From: VFKE01 sp031400955
GTDB taxonomy: Bacteria; Verrucomicrobiota; Verrucomicrobiia; Verrucomicrobiales; Verrucomicrobiaceae
DNA: 23,306 bases
Direction: 5' to 3'
Assembly: GCA_031400955.1 (NCBI GenBank)
Contig: JANNQW010000384.1
Span: forward strand, 1-23,306
Below, in pieces: positions 23,166-23,306 of the stretch. How positions within the stretch are numbered: position 1 is the first letter of the stretch; each line of letters opens with the position of its first letter. Under the pieces are notes generated by a model, which did not search any database, had not been told where the DNA came from, and worked only from the letters and a program-made list of their open reading frames with translations. The translations under genes were made by a program, and so were the position numbers.

Positions 23166-23306
23166 ATACCATTTGCCCGTATAAATCAGCAAAATAAGTT
23201 TGAAGTAATGTAAAGGATGGGTAAGAGTGAGAAATGGGAAGACCACGACAACAACTCGACAGACATCAAGAGGCCGGACAGATCGCAAAGCTTGAGAAGG
23301 CAGAGC

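Overview
The window looks like chromosomal DNA from a free-living Gram-negative bacterium, most likely a member of the Verrucomicrobiota. The assignment rests on family content recalled from that phylum: two adjacent secreted PQQ-like propeller proteins, a DUF5069 protein, a GYF_2/DUF4339 protein, a 102-residue winged-helix regulator paired with a six-helix membrane protein, and a bacterial glucuronokinase-like GHMP kinase. Most real starts lack a Shine-Dalgarno sequence. No tRNA, rRNA, CRISPR array, insertion sequence or phage gene was seen.

Layout. 1-1959: the 5' part of metK (minus strand), diverging from an ArsR-type regulator fused to a SAM-dependent methyltransferase. 2114-2407: a small GYF_2 protein (minus). 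2408-3080: a 673-base stretch with no conventional gene, but with what reads as a complete miniature minus-strand transcription unit: promoter, ribosome binding site, 36-codon ORF and strong intrinsic terminator. 3081-7088: two exported PQQ-like beta-propeller proteins, followed by a hairpin and a clear terminator. 7225-10842: a tight three-gene operon of a short AMP-forming ligase-like protein, an aldehyde dehydrogenase and an iron-dependent alcohol dehydrogenase, an order that suggests carboxylate to aldehyde to alcohol or the reverse. 10989-12514: a DUF5069 protein (minus) diverging from a 3-hydroxyisobutyrate dehydrogenase-family oxidoreductase.

12690-16921 is a D-galactonate (De Ley-Doudoroff) locus. 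On the minus strand lie dgoK, dgoA and dgoD, which are intact, followed by the broken C-terminal third of an MFS hexuronate/galactonate-type transporter with a Trp-to-stop nonsense codon. An exported SMP-30/gluconolactonase-type lactonase converges on it from the other side. Together these would hydrolyse a sugar lactone, dehydrate galactonate, phosphorylate KDGal and cleave it to pyruvate and glyceraldehyde 3-phosphate, but the local transporter is dead.

17237-18839: an exported PrxQ-type peroxiredoxin converging on a secreted protein of unknown function. 18951-21781 holds four co-directional minus-strand genes: a six-helix membrane protein, a winged-helix regulator, ispH and a diiron ferritin-like protein. 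Two nearly identical palindromes (15 of 17 bases the same in the same orientation), one before the membrane-protein gene and one before ispH, look like operators of the regulator and would tie isoprenoid synthesis to it. 21922-22920: a GHMP sugar kinase resembling glucuronokinase. 22998-23165: what appears to be the severed C-terminal end of a pyruvate kinase. The last 140 bases show nothing recognisable.
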